In this document: positions 14,390 to 21,783 of the stretch, piece by piece
Layout of the letters: the number at the start of each line of letters is the position of its first letter
Numbering within the stretch: the stretch's first letter is position 1
DNA from: a virus
Strand: one strand, 5' to 3'
IMG/VR virus record: IMGVR_UViG_3300046321_000316
Coordinates: 1 to 26,448 of that record
DNA: 26,448 bases
Notes under the pieces: generated by a model
The model's input: the letters and a program-made list of their open reading frames with translations, nothing else
Databases searched by the model: none
What the model was told of the DNA's origin: nothing
Made by a program: the position numbers and the translations under genes

Positions 14390-17269
14390 TTATCCTTTAG
14401 TGATGCTGGCGCCGATGCCCCATGTCTCAACATCTGAGGCAACGTAGTCATCTAACTCCGAGATCAGCAATGTTTGCATCGTCACCGCCTCAGCCTTGAG
14501 AGATTCAGCATTCAATGTGATGCTACCGCCAGCGCCAGCAAGTGAGCTGAACTTGCCCCGCATATTGCCAAGCATGATCATAGCTTCTGATAGTGCCCAA
14601 TCTTCGATCCAATTTTTCGTCATTCTATCAGTCAACAAGTCTTGCTCTGTGCGTTCGATTACAGCATCGACCAGGATTCGTTCATTGTTGCCGATATTTC
14701 GCATGATCGATAATAATCGCTTACGTTCTGTCCATTGAAATTGGAACTCACGCACAAACAGTTTATTGACGAGAGATTGATAAGAAGACATCAAGTGGAA
14801 CGATAGTAAGTCGAATGTGCCGCTAGAGTATAGTTGTTGGACTAACTGTTGTCCGTACAAATCACTACCACCACTGTTGTTCGTGAGTAGACCCCCTCGT
14901 GTACGGTATAGATTCAAGACGTCTACAATTGTGTTGAATCCAACTGAGCGGCTAGTGAGAAGATAATTTTGTTGACCACGCTTGAGATCCAAGAAGAAGT
15001 ATGCACGAGAGTTCCCAGCGCCAGAATCACGGCGAATATAGTCTAAACCTTTTTGAACAGCAAGGTCCATTTGCTCACGAGACAACTCAACATTGACTGT
15101 CGGTGCACCTAACCGGGTAAACAGGTTGTTTATTATTTTTCTACGCTCATCAACTGAACCGTCTGTTCCTACACCTATCTCTTCTGTCATAGGACGGCCT
15201 GAGTAGCCATCCAATCCTAGGATTGGAGTGCCTGCAGTAAAAGTAAGGTCTATAAACAGGAGGGGCGATGAGATCACTTCAATCATTGACGGCTCGCCGC
15301 ACAATTGAGATACAATGTTGATATTGTTGATTTCGTTCCAGGCGGCAATAAAGGGTGCTGTGATTTGATCCCAGGTGCTGCCCGTCCAAATGTTGAGGGC
15401 ACCAGAAGCACTGTTCAACCATCGAGTGCCGACTGGGATCACCAATAGTGAGGTCGAAAATGGTACTACTACCCAAGTGGTAGTCGAGTCCCGCTGAAAT
15501 AGTTGACTACCATCGTACCAGGTTGTGCCGAGCACGGGCTGGGTGGGGTCTGTTACAGATGATGTTGGATATATTTGCGACCACGTCGATCCAACTCTCT
15601 CGTACCAAAGTCTCGTAATGGTATTAAACCAATATCCAGCAGTGAGTGCGGACGGACTCACGATGGATTGGAGAACATTTACCCCGACCCAACTACAATT
15701 TTCAACAGTCCCTACTAGTTTAAACCAGAGACCTAGTGTTGTGTTGTACCAGAGAGACCCTTGGGTGATGGGTGATTTGGTGGCGGGATTGGTAGTTTGG
15801 ATAAACAGTTTACTTGTAATATCGATCCACGTAGTCCCATCCCATTCGCTCAGAGTGTTGAGTGTGGTGTTGAATAACACATCTGCTACAGCCAGGTCAG
15901 TTGGCTGCTTATGGTACACAATTGCTGTCACACTCACCCAAGTGCTTGATGAGTTATACTGCATCAAATGTTTTGTGAGTGGGTCAATCCAGTATTGGTG
16001 ATTAGTTGGTGATGCTGGAGCTGTAGTAGATAGAGTTGCTGGGGTAGCTACCCAAATACTACCGTTCCAAACGCTCAGTACCATGGTCATTGGGTTATAC
16101 CAGAGTGACCCTGTCGTGATCGTTTGGGGAGTTGTGTTCATCACCAATACGGTTGGCGTTGTCCAAGTATCAGAAGTATCATTCCAACGGAAAAATACAT
16201 CACCTGATTTCCAGAAGTTAGTACAATCGAGCATTGGTGCTTTGTTGGGATCGAGTGCTGTTACTGTGGTCGCGACATCTTTCCACACAACACCATCAAA
16301 CTGGTGGGCGGTAGTACCGTCATACCAATAGTCATCACACTTAGGTAGGGATGGGTCGCTAGCATACGATATAACTGGAGATAAAGGTGATGGTGGTACC
16401 CAAGCGGTACCAGACCAGAGTTTCAGCTGAGATGTTGTAAGGTCAAACCAGGCTGAGTTAGTAGGTGGGGCAGTTGGATCAGCGTTAGAGATCACTGGTT
16501 TTACAATATTATACTGAGTACCATTCCACTGGGACCACAAACCACCAACATACGAGAATTGTCCATAATATGGTGCAGTGTTTTGTTCAAATTGGTTGAT
16601 TGCAGTATGCTTCCAACTCTCGTTCAACTCATCAACAAGCGTCTGGTATGTAGATAGCGCAGATCCTCTGAGAACGAGATCTATTACCTTATCATCAACG
16701 TTCAATTTGATAGGAAAGTTGTTAAGTGCAGGTAATGTAATCGGAAGGGTTGCAGTTGGGTCGACTCCATTAGTCTGTATACACTGGTACCCCGCAGTAC
16801 ATTTGATTTCACTAGCACTTGGGTTGGATTGTGCATAGCTGTATATGCCGCCCTGGTTGTACTGGCACACTTTATCAATCGCAAAGAAGCCGAAATAATA
16901 GGCGGTGCAGCTGGTGTCAAGACCAGTAACGCTCACACACCCCGTCGTGGTGTCGCTATTGCTGCTCCAGACTACTTTTGCAGCGCCTATCTTATCACCA
17001 GCAAATATCACATTTGACACATTACTGTCGCCTGAATAGCAACACATTCCGTCCTTGGGTTTGTCTCCTTGGGTTATGGGGGCGGTGCTCACTAAGAGTG
17101 TCCCACCTGCGTAGTGCCCAGTGGGAGTTCCACAGCCCGTCTGGGGTGTAGGAGGGACAGGCGACCAACAAACGGTACCAGTCGTATCAGACGTTCGTGT
17201 GAAGGTTAGGGTTTGAGTATTTCCTTCGGTCCGAATTGCACCAGGAGTGTCGAAGAATGAAACGGCCAT
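14390..17269 (-). CDS. Large virion protein with Trp-rich tandem repeats, 959 aa
   Basis: Residues 1-165 are Cys-rich with a fibronectin-III-like pattern (GCVSVTGLDTSCTAYYFGFF). Residues about 240-636 hold around eleven imperfect repeats of some 35-45 residues, with the core G-x-x-W-(Y/F)-(N/D)-x-x-x-x-x-L-x-x-W-x-G-x-x-W, for example GSLWYNPMTMVLSVWNGSIW and TRWLNSASGALNIWTGSTW. Residues about 640-959 form a separate domain with LSREQMDLAVQKGLDYIRRD, NSRAYFFLDLKRGQQNYLL and SVGFNTIVDVLNLYRTRG, seen in structural proteins of T4-like phages. A GATAAATA late-type box lies 26 bases upstream. The repeats probably form a beta-rich array for binding or as a spacer. The virion role is inferred from the operon and composition. 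Confidence 0.65.
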   Translation of the reverse strand: MAVSFFDTPGAIRTEGNTQTLTFTRTSDTTGTVCWSPVPPTPQTGCGTPTGHYAGGTLLVSTAPITQGDKPKDGMCCYSGDSNVSNVIFAGDKIGAAKVVWSSNSDTTTGCVSVTGLDTSCTAYYFGFFAIDKVCQYNQGGIYSYAQSNPSASEIKCTAGYQCIQTNGVDPTATLPITLPALNNFPIKLNVDDKVIDLVLRGSALSTYQTLVDELNESWKHTAINQFEQNTAPYYGQFSYVGGLWSQWNGTQYNIVKPVISNADPTAPPTNSAWFDLTTSQLKLWSGTAWVPPSPLSPVISYASDPSLPKCDDYWYDGTTAHQFDGVVWKDVATTVTALDPNKAPMLDCTNFWKSGDVFFRWNDTSDTWTTPTVLVMNTTPQTITTGSLWYNPMTMVLSVWNGSIWVATPATLSTTAPASPTNHQYWIDPLTKHLMQYNSSSTWVSVTAIVYHKQPTDLAVADVLFNTTLNTLSEWDGTTWIDITSKLFIQTTNPATKSPITQGSLWYNTTLGLWFKLVGTVENCSWVGVNVLQSIVSPSALTAGYWFNTITRLWYERVGSTWSQIYPTSSVTDPTQPVLGTTWYDGSQLFQRDSTTTWVVVPFSTSLLVIPVGTRWLNSASGALNIWTGSTWDQITAPFIAAWNEINNINIVSQLCGEPSMIEVISSPLLFIDLTFTAGTPILGLDGYSGRPMTEEIGVGTDGSVDERRKIINNLFTRLGAPTVNVELSREQMDLAVQKGLDYIRRDSGAGNSRAYFFLDLKRGQQNYLLTSRSVGFNTIVDVLNLYRTRGGLLTNNSGGSDLYGQQLVQQLYSSGTFDLLSFHLMSSYQSLVNKLFVREFQFQWTERKRLLSIMRNIGNNERILVDAVIERTEQDLLTDRMTKNWIEDWALSEAMIMLGNMRGKFSSLAGAGGSITLNAESLKAEAVTMQTLLISELDDYVASDVETWGIGASITKG

Positions 17270-17294
17270 TAGTATTGTGTAGTTGGTATGATCT

Positions 17295-17302
17295 TATTTA
17301 TC
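17295..17302 (-). promoter_or_regulatory. Late-promoter-like box GATAAATA, leftward
   Basis: The minus strand reads GATAAATA, ending 26 bases before ATG 17269 of the 959-aa virion gene. It forms a divergent pair with the box at 17308-17315. Confidence 0.55.
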
Positions 17303-17307
17303 TTTGC

Positions 17308-17315
17308 AATAAATA
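17308..17315 (+). promoter_or_regulatory. Late-promoter-like box AATAAATA, rightward
   Basis: The plus strand reads AATAAATA, ending 27 bases before ATG 17342. With the leftward box five bases away it could form a divergent late promoter pair. Confidence 0.5.
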
Positions 17316-17341
17316 CACGACAGTCGAACTACCTGTGCCAC

Positions 17342-17830
17342 ATGAAGCTAGTCAACATTTTAAGTATGCGTCGGAGCATCCAAGAAGCATATAGTACGTA
17401 TCTACCCACTGTACTAAGCACACTAAACACACCTGAGAAATTTATGGTGATGAAGCCAACTGCAATCACTCAGATCGCCCAACTGATTACTGCACTGTCT
17501 ATTATATCAAATGATAAGTTCAAAGAAACATTAAAATTGTCGGATTCAGATGTGTTGAATTACATCACAAAATTAGGATCTGATTCGTCAGTGGCAGCGA
17601 AACTTGTCGAGATTTCCAAAAAATCTCCATCCCAACTAACAGCCCTGACTACACTGCTGACAGATTTTCAAAAACTAGATCAAGGAAAGAAGCAAGAATT
17701 AGTTGGGCAAATTACCAAATTAGACACAAAGCTTCAAGCTCTTTGTGCAGAACTGGAGAAAACGACAGCGCAAGAAAAGCAAGAAATTGATAAGGTGGCT
17801 CAGACAGCTGTACCAAACCTTACTCTCTAG
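17342..17830 (+). CDS. All-helical protein with possible head-targeting leader, 162 aa
   Basis: A longer frame begins at 17288, but ATG 17342 gives the sensible N-terminus MKLVNILSMRRSIQEAYSTY. The first 15 residues end in IQE before Ala, matching the (L/I)-x-E prohead protease site. MKLVNIL also resembles the MKLQHVL start of the 270-aa protein. The rest is helical with two parts: a region rich in Thr, Ile and Leu (TAITQIAQLITALSIISND), then a coiled-coil C-terminus (TKLDTKLQALCAELEKTTAQ). It is preceded by a late-type box and followed by phoH on the same strand. No family is recognised. A core or internal head protein is a reasonable guess. Confidence 0.55.
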   Translation: MKLVNILSMRRSIQEAYSTYLPTVLSTLNTPEKFMVMKPTAITQIAQLITALSIISNDKFKETLKLSDSDVLNYITKLGSDSSVAAKLVEISKKSPSQLTALTTLLTDFQKLDQGKKQELVGQITKLDTKLQALCAELEKTTAQEKQEIDKVAQTAVPNLTL

Positions 17831-17873
17831 GAGTAATGTAGGCTTTGTGATAGAAGTACTTGGTCCGTGCTTT

Positions 17874-17881
17874 TATTTATA
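17874..17881 (-). promoter_or_regulatory. Perfect TATAAATA box, antisense to upstream gene
   Basis: The minus strand reads exactly TATAAATA in the gap between two rightward genes. If active it would transcribe antisense through 17342-17830 toward the 959-aa virion gene. It may instead be chance AT-rich sequence. Confidence 0.3.
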
Positions 17882-17909
17882 TGCCCTCATTAACTTTTAA
17901 AGGATCAGA

Positions 17910-18695
17910 ATGGCACGAAAACTTAGTTCTCCCCTTTCCCGCAGATCTACCGCTGGTACTACCAAGCGCGATCAGTTTATTAATGTAGAGACAGATGCTC
18001 AACTAAACGCAACCCGCAGGAGAAAAACGTGGACAGAAAAAGATTGTGTTGATGTGTCGCCATTGACAGATACACAACGTGATGTATTTCAATGTTGGTA
18101 CCAACGGAGCGATTCACATCTCGCACTCACTGGCAGTGCCGGCACAGGAAAATCGTTTATTGGGTGTTACTTGGCTATAAATGATGTGCTAAACCCGATG
18201 ACTGAACAAAAGAGATTGATTATCGTTCGTAGTGCTGTACCAACCCGTGCTAGTGGCTTTTTACCTGGTTCTCGGGAGGAAAAGGAAGAAATCTACCAAG
18301 CCCCATACAAAGAAATTTTCAGCAAGTTATTCAAGAGAGCTTCAACATTCGAAGACATGTTAGAGGCGGGGGTGATTGAGTTTGTTACTACCAGCTACAT
18401 TCGGGGATTGACATTCGATAACTGTATCATTCTAGTTGACGAGATCCAATCGATGACTCAACACGAAATTGATAGTGTGTGTACCCGTCTCGGTAAAAAC
18501 TCTCGGATTCAGTTGATTGGGGATTCTAGGCAGGATGACTTGCATTCAAAGAAGGGAACTGAAGTCAGTGGCTTTGAGTATGCAATCAACACAGCCCGAC
18601 ACGTATCCAGTTTCGACATCATCAAATTTACTCACGATGATATCGTACGAAGTGGATTTGTAAAAGATTGGATCATCGCTAGCGAACGTTCCTAA
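17910..18695 (+). CDS. phoH: PhoH-like P-loop ATPase, 261 aa
   Basis: AAAGGA lies six bases before ATG 17910. After a basic N-terminal 50 residues, the protein shows the PhoH ATPase core: LTDTQRDVFQCWYQ, Walker A GSAGTGKS (about residues 76-83), RLIIVRSAVPTRASGFLPGS, FVTTSYIRGLTFDNCIILVD with Walker B ILVDEIQ (about residues 175-181), then IQLIGDSRQDDL. PhoH proteins are widespread in T4-like phages. The fold is related to superfamily 1 helicases, and the precise role in infection is not settled. The length is normal for phage PhoH, which lacks the KH domain of some bacterial homologues. A strong hairpin follows the stop. Confidence 0.92.
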   Translation: MARKLSSPLSRRSTAGTTKRDQFINVETDAQLNATRRRKTWTEKDCVDVSPLTDTQRDVFQCWYQRSDSHLALTGSAGTGKSFIGCYLAINDVLNPMTEQKRLIIVRSAVPTRASGFLPGSREEKEEIYQAPYKEIFSKLFKRASTFEDMLEAGVIEFVTTSYIRGLTFDNCIILVDEIQSMTQHEIDSVCTRLGKNSRIQLIGDSRQDDLHSKKGTEVSGFEYAINTARHVSSFDIIKFTHDDIVRSGFVKDWIIASERS

Positions 18696-18705
18696 TCATA
18701 TATAA

Positions 18706-18744
18706 TTCGCGTAGGGAGATAGTTAATCCTTAACCCTACGCGAA
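18706..18744 (+). other. Strong hairpin after phoH
   Basis: TTCGCGTAGGG (18706-18716) pairs perfectly with CCCTACGCGAA (18734-18744) across a 17-base loop, and the loop holds a nested GTTAA/TTAAC pair. No T-run follows, so it is an RNA structure or protein-binding site rather than a standard terminator. It starts 11 bases after the phoH stop. Confidence 0.6.
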
Positions 18745-18775
18745 ATGCATTACACAGTACAGAAACAACCAAAAT

Positions 18776-19057
18776 ATGAGATTTACTTTTGCGACACGAG
18801 GGGCATGTTGCGGCAACAAAACTGGTGGGGTTAAATTACGGTCAACAAATTACGCTGTCGCTGCCGGATCTGCTCAACTATCACTAACACGAGCGTTTGA
18901 TGTGTTTTACACTAATTATCACACCCAACCAATTGAAATTGTGTTAACTCAACCAGAGCTGGTGATAATTCAAGCAGAACTCCCTAACAGTGAGTTTTCA
19001 CTCACTGAAGATGTATTGCACTTTCGAGGCTATCCTATTTCTGTCGAACCACTATGA
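18776..19057 (+). CDS. Hypothetical protein, 93 aa
   Basis: The product begins MRFTFATRGACCGNKTGGVK and is mostly beta-rich (AFDVFYTNYHTQPIEIVLTQ; VIIQAELPNSEFSLTED). It has a Cys-Cys pair near residue 11 and a Gly-rich turn. No clear ribosome-binding site precedes the ATG. The stop overlaps the start of the next gene (ATGA at 19054-19057), so the pair is translationally coupled. Its stable neighbours are phoH upstream and the zinc-ribbon protein downstream. No family is recognised and no function is proposed. Confidence 0.6.
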   Translation: MRFTFATRGACCGNKTGGVKLRSTNYAVAAGSAQLSLTRAFDVFYTNYHTQPIEIVLTQPELVIIQAELPNSEFSLTEDVLHFRGYPISVEPL

Positions 19058-19299
19058 TGCAACGATTTGTCAGTAGTTATATTGCAACTCAATATGACGC
19101 ATCTACTCGACTAGAGGCGTGTCGCACTTGTGACAAGATGAATTCTTTGATGTTGTGTGATCAGTGTGGGTGTTTTATGCCAGCAAAAGTTCGCCTTAAG
19201 CACTCATACTGTCCAATTCAAGTTTGGGGGCCGATAGAGGATGATGGTAAGCAACACCCTATTTCGTCAGAGTACTTTGAAGAGCTCAACAAAGATTGA
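19054..19299 (+). CDS. Small zinc-ribbon protein, 81 aa
   Basis: Four or more cysteines occur in a tight arrangement, ACRTCDKMNSLMLCDQCGCF, followed by MPAKVRLKHSYCPIQVW. The C-x2-C ... C-x2-C-x-C ... C pattern with 'CGCFMPAK' is a known small zinc-ribbon type, common as a conserved hypothetical protein in T4-like phages. It likely binds metal and a protein or nucleic-acid partner. The start overlaps the upstream stop by four bases. The last 14 bases overlap, tail to tail, the end of the leftward denV gene. Confidence 0.72.
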   Translation: MMQRFVSSYIATQYDASTRLEACRTCDKMNSLMLCDQCGCFMPAKVRLKHSYCPIQVWGPIEDDGKQHPISSEYFEELNKD

Positions 19300-19705
19300 C
19301 ACCACGATAGCGATACCAGTGAGGTTTTTCTGCAATTCGGGCATCTATTCGCTCGGTAACAATATCGATATCCCGTTGATCTGGTACCCAATCTAGGTAC
19401 AGTCCAGCATTTATGAACGTATCACTATCAAAGTGCGACTCTTTGTTGTAATTGATGCCCCTGACATCTAACTCACGTTTAATTTGATTGAAGCGTTTGG
19501 CTAAGTAAAGACCCTTGTCGTAAAACCACGAAACGTGGCCGGTGTTTAGCGTGAACCGTGGAGGCATTCGCTCTAGTACTCGTTCTACACCAAAAGCTCG
19601 TAGGCTTCTGATTAGCGATTTGGGTACCATCTTTAATTCCCTGAATTCCGAAAACGCGTGTTGATCTGTCAGTAATACTGGATCTATTAAGTTAATTCGG
19701 GTCAT
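19286..19705 (-). CDS. denV: Pyrimidine-dimer DNA glycosylase / endonuclease V, 139 aa
   Basis: The frame extends to 19843, but ATG 19705 gives MTRINLIDPVLLTDQHAFSE, which aligns directly with T4 DenV (MTRINLTLVSELADQHLMAE). The catalytic Thr2, which supplies the N-terminal amine after Met removal, and Glu23 in SEFREL are both present. Other conserved parts are TLNTGHVSWFYDKGLYLAKR and the C-terminal PHWYRYRG. The length matches T4 DenV (138 aa). The enzyme cuts the glycosyl bond at UV-induced cyclobutane dimers and then nicks the abasic site, starting base excision repair of phage DNA. It is the only leftward gene inside a rightward stretch and overlaps its convergent neighbour by 14 bases. 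Confidence 0.95.
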   Translation of the reverse strand: MTRINLIDPVLLTDQHAFSEFRELKMVPKSLIRSLRAFGVERVLERMPPRFTLNTGHVSWFYDKGLYLAKRFNQIKRELDVRGINYNKESHFDSDTFINAGLYLDWVPDQRDIDIVTERIDARIAEKPHWYRYRGVNLC

Positions 19706-19761
19706 TTTGATTTCTCGGTACTCTGCTTGATAACTAAAGGATTGTATTATTAAGGAACAAC

Positions 19762-20007
19762 ATGCGCACATCTTACACCTATTTGATTGGATGGTCAACA
19801 CTAGACAGATGGTGCTACGGATGCCAGTACAGAAACCCCACAAATCCGGATAAACTATGGGTTACATACTTCACATTCTCTAAAGTAATGAAGGATTGTC
19901 GATTGAAATACGGCGATCCAGATATAATCAAACTCCGAAAAGTTTTCAGCGATTGTAACAAGCGCAGCGAGAGGGGAATCGAGAGGATTCATGGTCCAAA
20001 ATCATGA
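19762..20007 (+). CDS. Truncated homing-endonuclease-like protein, 81 aa
   Basis: A good ribosome-binding site (AAGGA, about seven bases upstream) precedes ATG 19762. The sequence TYLIGWSTLDRWCYGCQYRN, then LWVTYFTFSKVMKDC and YGDPDIIKLRKVFSDCNK, matches the N-terminal half of a phage putative homing endonuclease family that begins YLIGW...YYG..Y and resembles the GIY-YIG core. The family normally continues with a WE..VL..L segment and a C-terminal LN motif. Here the protein ends in RSERGIERIHGPKS and stops. I found no continuation in the other frames, so it looks truncated at the 3' end and probably inactive. It is divergent from denV and convergent with the GroES gene. Confidence 0.6.
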   Translation: MRTSYTYLIGWSTLDRWCYGCQYRNPTNPDKLWVTYFTFSKVMKDCRLKYGDPDIIKLRKVFSDCNKRSERGIERIHGPKS

Positions 20008-20036
20008 GGTCTATGTGTCCAACAATTGTTAGCTCT

Positions 20037-20372
20037 TTAAGGTTGTAGGGAGTCGCGAGATGGGTCAGTAGTGACTTTCGGTACAATTCCCATGATGTCC
20101 CTCTGTTTCAAGAAAAGATATTTTGTTCGCTCGAATTCAACTTCCTGTCCTGTTCGTCGGTTGAACATCACTCGGTCCCCAACAGCTACTACCATCTTAT
20201 CAAAACGGTCACTAATGTAGGTACCTGGACCAACAGCGACAACCGTGCCTAGGTCAGTATCATCTTCTTTTTGAGAAGCGATGATAATTCCCGTTGATGT
20301 TTGAGTAACTTTTTCTTGTTTTTTAATCACTACAAAATCGTGGAGTGGTTGCAGGTTGAGTGGTGTTGTCAT
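20037..20372 (-). CDS. GroES-like co-chaperonin, 111 aa
   Basis: An AAGGA ribosome-binding site lies seven bases before ATG 20372. The sequence follows GroES: LQPLHDFVVIKKQEKV, a mobile-loop region TSTGIIIASQ, then LGTVVAVGPGTYI, MVVAVGDRVMFNRRTG and the closing FLKQRDIMGIV. T4 gp31, also 111 aa, replaces host GroES on GroEL so that the large capsid protein gp23 can fold. This protein is closer in pattern to bacterial GroES than to gp31. Because the phage also encodes a gp23-like capsid protein nearby, the same job is likely. A TATAAATT box lies within the end of the upstream endonuclease gene. Confidence 0.9.
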   Translation of the reverse strand: MTTPLNLQPLHDFVVIKKQEKVTQTSTGIIIASQKEDDTDLGTVVAVGPGTYISDRFDKMVVAVGDRVMFNRRTGQEVEFERTKYLFLKQRDIMGIVPKVTTDPSRDSLQP

Positions 20373-20390
20373 ATATTTCCTTTAAAATTT

Positions 20391-20398
20391 AATTTATA
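20391..20398 (-). promoter_or_regulatory. Late-promoter-like box TATAAATT before groES-like gene
   Basis: The minus strand reads TATAAATT, one base from the late consensus, ending 19 bases before ATG 20372. It overlaps the stop codon of the 377-aa endonuclease gene. Confidence 0.5.
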
Positions 20399-21527
20399 CA
20401 GCAAGTTCCGAGTTGGTCAAAACATATTCCCATTTGGTGGTACCAGCACCCCAAACGCGGTCATGGCCCATCACGTTGAACACTGTGTCATACTCAGTGC
20501 GTATGGGATCATAGTCGGGGACTTTCAACTTCAGAATATCCTTGCGGAACCCCCAACGATGTTTACGTACACCATCTACCACATAGTAGTATTCGATACT
20601 ATTAGATCGAGCACAAGAAAACCCCAACTGCTGGTACATATTACCAGCACTCCACCGATTGTCAGACATGGAGAAAATCTTCACAGGTTTCCAGACTTTG
20701 ATAAAGTGGTTCATTAACTTGGACGCACCACCTACCACTCGGAAATCGCTATCAGTAGCATATCGGACCAGTTCATACTCCCCTGTAGTATCTTTCCCCT
20801 TATTCTGGGACATGAGAATTCGAGGTGAACTGAATGTTTGTACTGCAACTAAGTGTTCACCGTGATATAGTCCCAAGTTGATCTGAGCTACGACTGAACC
20901 CTGAAGGTGATGTTTATTCAACAACCCTGCAGTCATTCTATTGGTAATTTCTCGTACTTCGCATTTGCGAGCATAAATTACATCGAGGTTACTGCGTTTT
21001 GATATGTGTTCGATTTTTGTAACAATTAACTCCTGATTAGCCTTCCACTCATCTGACCAAAAAAGAATGGCGCCTGGGTTTTCTGCTATAAGCGTCTGTA
21101 CTAACTTCTTGGGAACCAAATTTTGCCCAAACTTCTCTACATCTGCAATAATCACAATCAACTCAGAAGTCACTCTCAGCGCTGGCACACTCTCCCCTTC
21201 AGCTAACAGTGTGATTAACTTACCCCCCACTCTACTGTACAACTCATCTACATAAGTCTGCCCAGATTTCACTCCAAGCGAACGAGTCTTACCAGATTTC
21301 TTCTTGCCGCAGTGAGGGCAGCCATGCCCTTCCTTCAGTGATGTGATGCGAGTGTGCCAAGACCCGTGTTCTGAATTCTTGGTACAGTGCACCGCAACTT
21401 TACTGTGTACACCTGTCGCGCAATATTGCGAAAAAGCGCTTGTGGGGTCTGCAAGTGCGATTCCAGAAATTCTCTGAACTGCTGCCTCTATTGAGGGCCA
21501 TTTTTTATTCGCTTGGACGATGTTCAT
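20394..21527 (-). CDS. Homing endonuclease, Hef-like, with GNAT-like C-terminal module, 377 aa
   Basis: Residues about 40-75 hold a zinc-ribbon-like segment ending GHGCPHCGKK. Residues about 90-190 form an alpha/beta region with ELIVIIADVEKFGQ, then AILFWSDEWKANQELIVTKI, typical of phage Hef-like/Vsr-type homing endonucleases. The rest matches the C-terminus of the 545-aa protein at 22061: CEVREITNRMTAGLLNKHHL, VVGGASKLMNHFIK, FSMSDNRWSAGNMYQQLGF and GVRKHRWGFRKD. 'GASKL' and 'MYQQLGF' resemble the cofactor and C-terminal motifs of GNAT acetyltransferases. The start overlaps the stop of a 44-aa zinc-ribbon frame (ATGA), as if a longer protein had been split. It lies directly upstream of the groES-like gene. 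Confidence 0.75.
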   Translation of the reverse strand: MNIVQANKKWPSIEAAVQRISGIALADPTSAFSQYCATGVHSKVAVHCTKNSEHGSWHTRITSLKEGHGCPHCGKKKSGKTRSLGVKSGQTYVDELYSRVGGKLITLLAEGESVPALRVTSELIVIIADVEKFGQNLVPKKLVQTLIAENPGAILFWSDEWKANQELIVTKIEHISKRSNLDVIYARKCEVREITNRMTAGLLNKHHLQGSVVAQINLGLYHGEHLVAVQTFSSPRILMSQNKGKDTTGEYELVRYATDSDFRVVGGASKLMNHFIKVWKPVKIFSMSDNRWSAGNMYQQLGFSCARSNSIEYYYVVDGVRKHRWGFRKDILKLKVPDYDPIRTEYDTVFNVMGHDRVWGAGTTKWEYVLTNSELAV

Positions 21528-21658
21528 TTTTGTGTGGCTTTCGTAGATGATATTTTGTTGCAGGTCGGGCAGCCTGTTCTGGTAGGATTATCCAGCATCC
21601 ATTTATGCTTTTTTAGCACACAATGTGTGAAGACTGAACCACAACTACTGCATCTCAT
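21524..21658 (-). CDS. Small zinc-ribbon ORF or split endonuclease N-terminus, 44 aa
   Basis: ATG 21658 opens MRCSSCGSVFTHCVLKKHKW and the protein continues to TGCPTCNK, giving two CxxC pairs. Its stop overlaps the 377-aa endonuclease start as ATGA. The same frame stays open upstream to a TAA at 21808-21806, adding residues such as VTFEIANLTITQPYKTAKSK but no normal start codon. That extended sequence parallels the N-terminus of the 545-aa endonuclease (LLEPFKGASAHHQMACMVCS). It is therefore probably the detached first zinc module of a homing endonuclease. A perfect sigma70 promoter lies within the open upstream part. Whether the 44-aa form is translated is uncertain, as only GGG directly abuts the ATG. 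Confidence 0.5.
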   Translation of the reverse strand: MRCSSCGSVFTHCVLKKHKWMLDNPTRTGCPTCNKISSTKATQK

Positions 21659-21754
21659 CCCTATTTTGGACTTTGCTGTTTTATAAGGTTGTGTGATCGT
21701 TAAGTTAGCAATCTCAAACGTTACCTTGTATTTATCAGGTAAGGTGTTATTGAA

Positions 21755-21783
21755 ATTATATATGTTGTGGGATGTGTTGTCAA
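21755..21783 (-). promoter_or_regulatory. Consensus sigma70 promoter, leftward
   Basis: The minus strand reads TTGACA (21783-21778), 17 bases, then TATAAT (21760-21755), an exact consensus match at ideal spacing. It should be recognised by unmodified host polymerase early in infection. It would drive the 44-aa frame and the 377-aa endonuclease. Confidence 0.8.
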
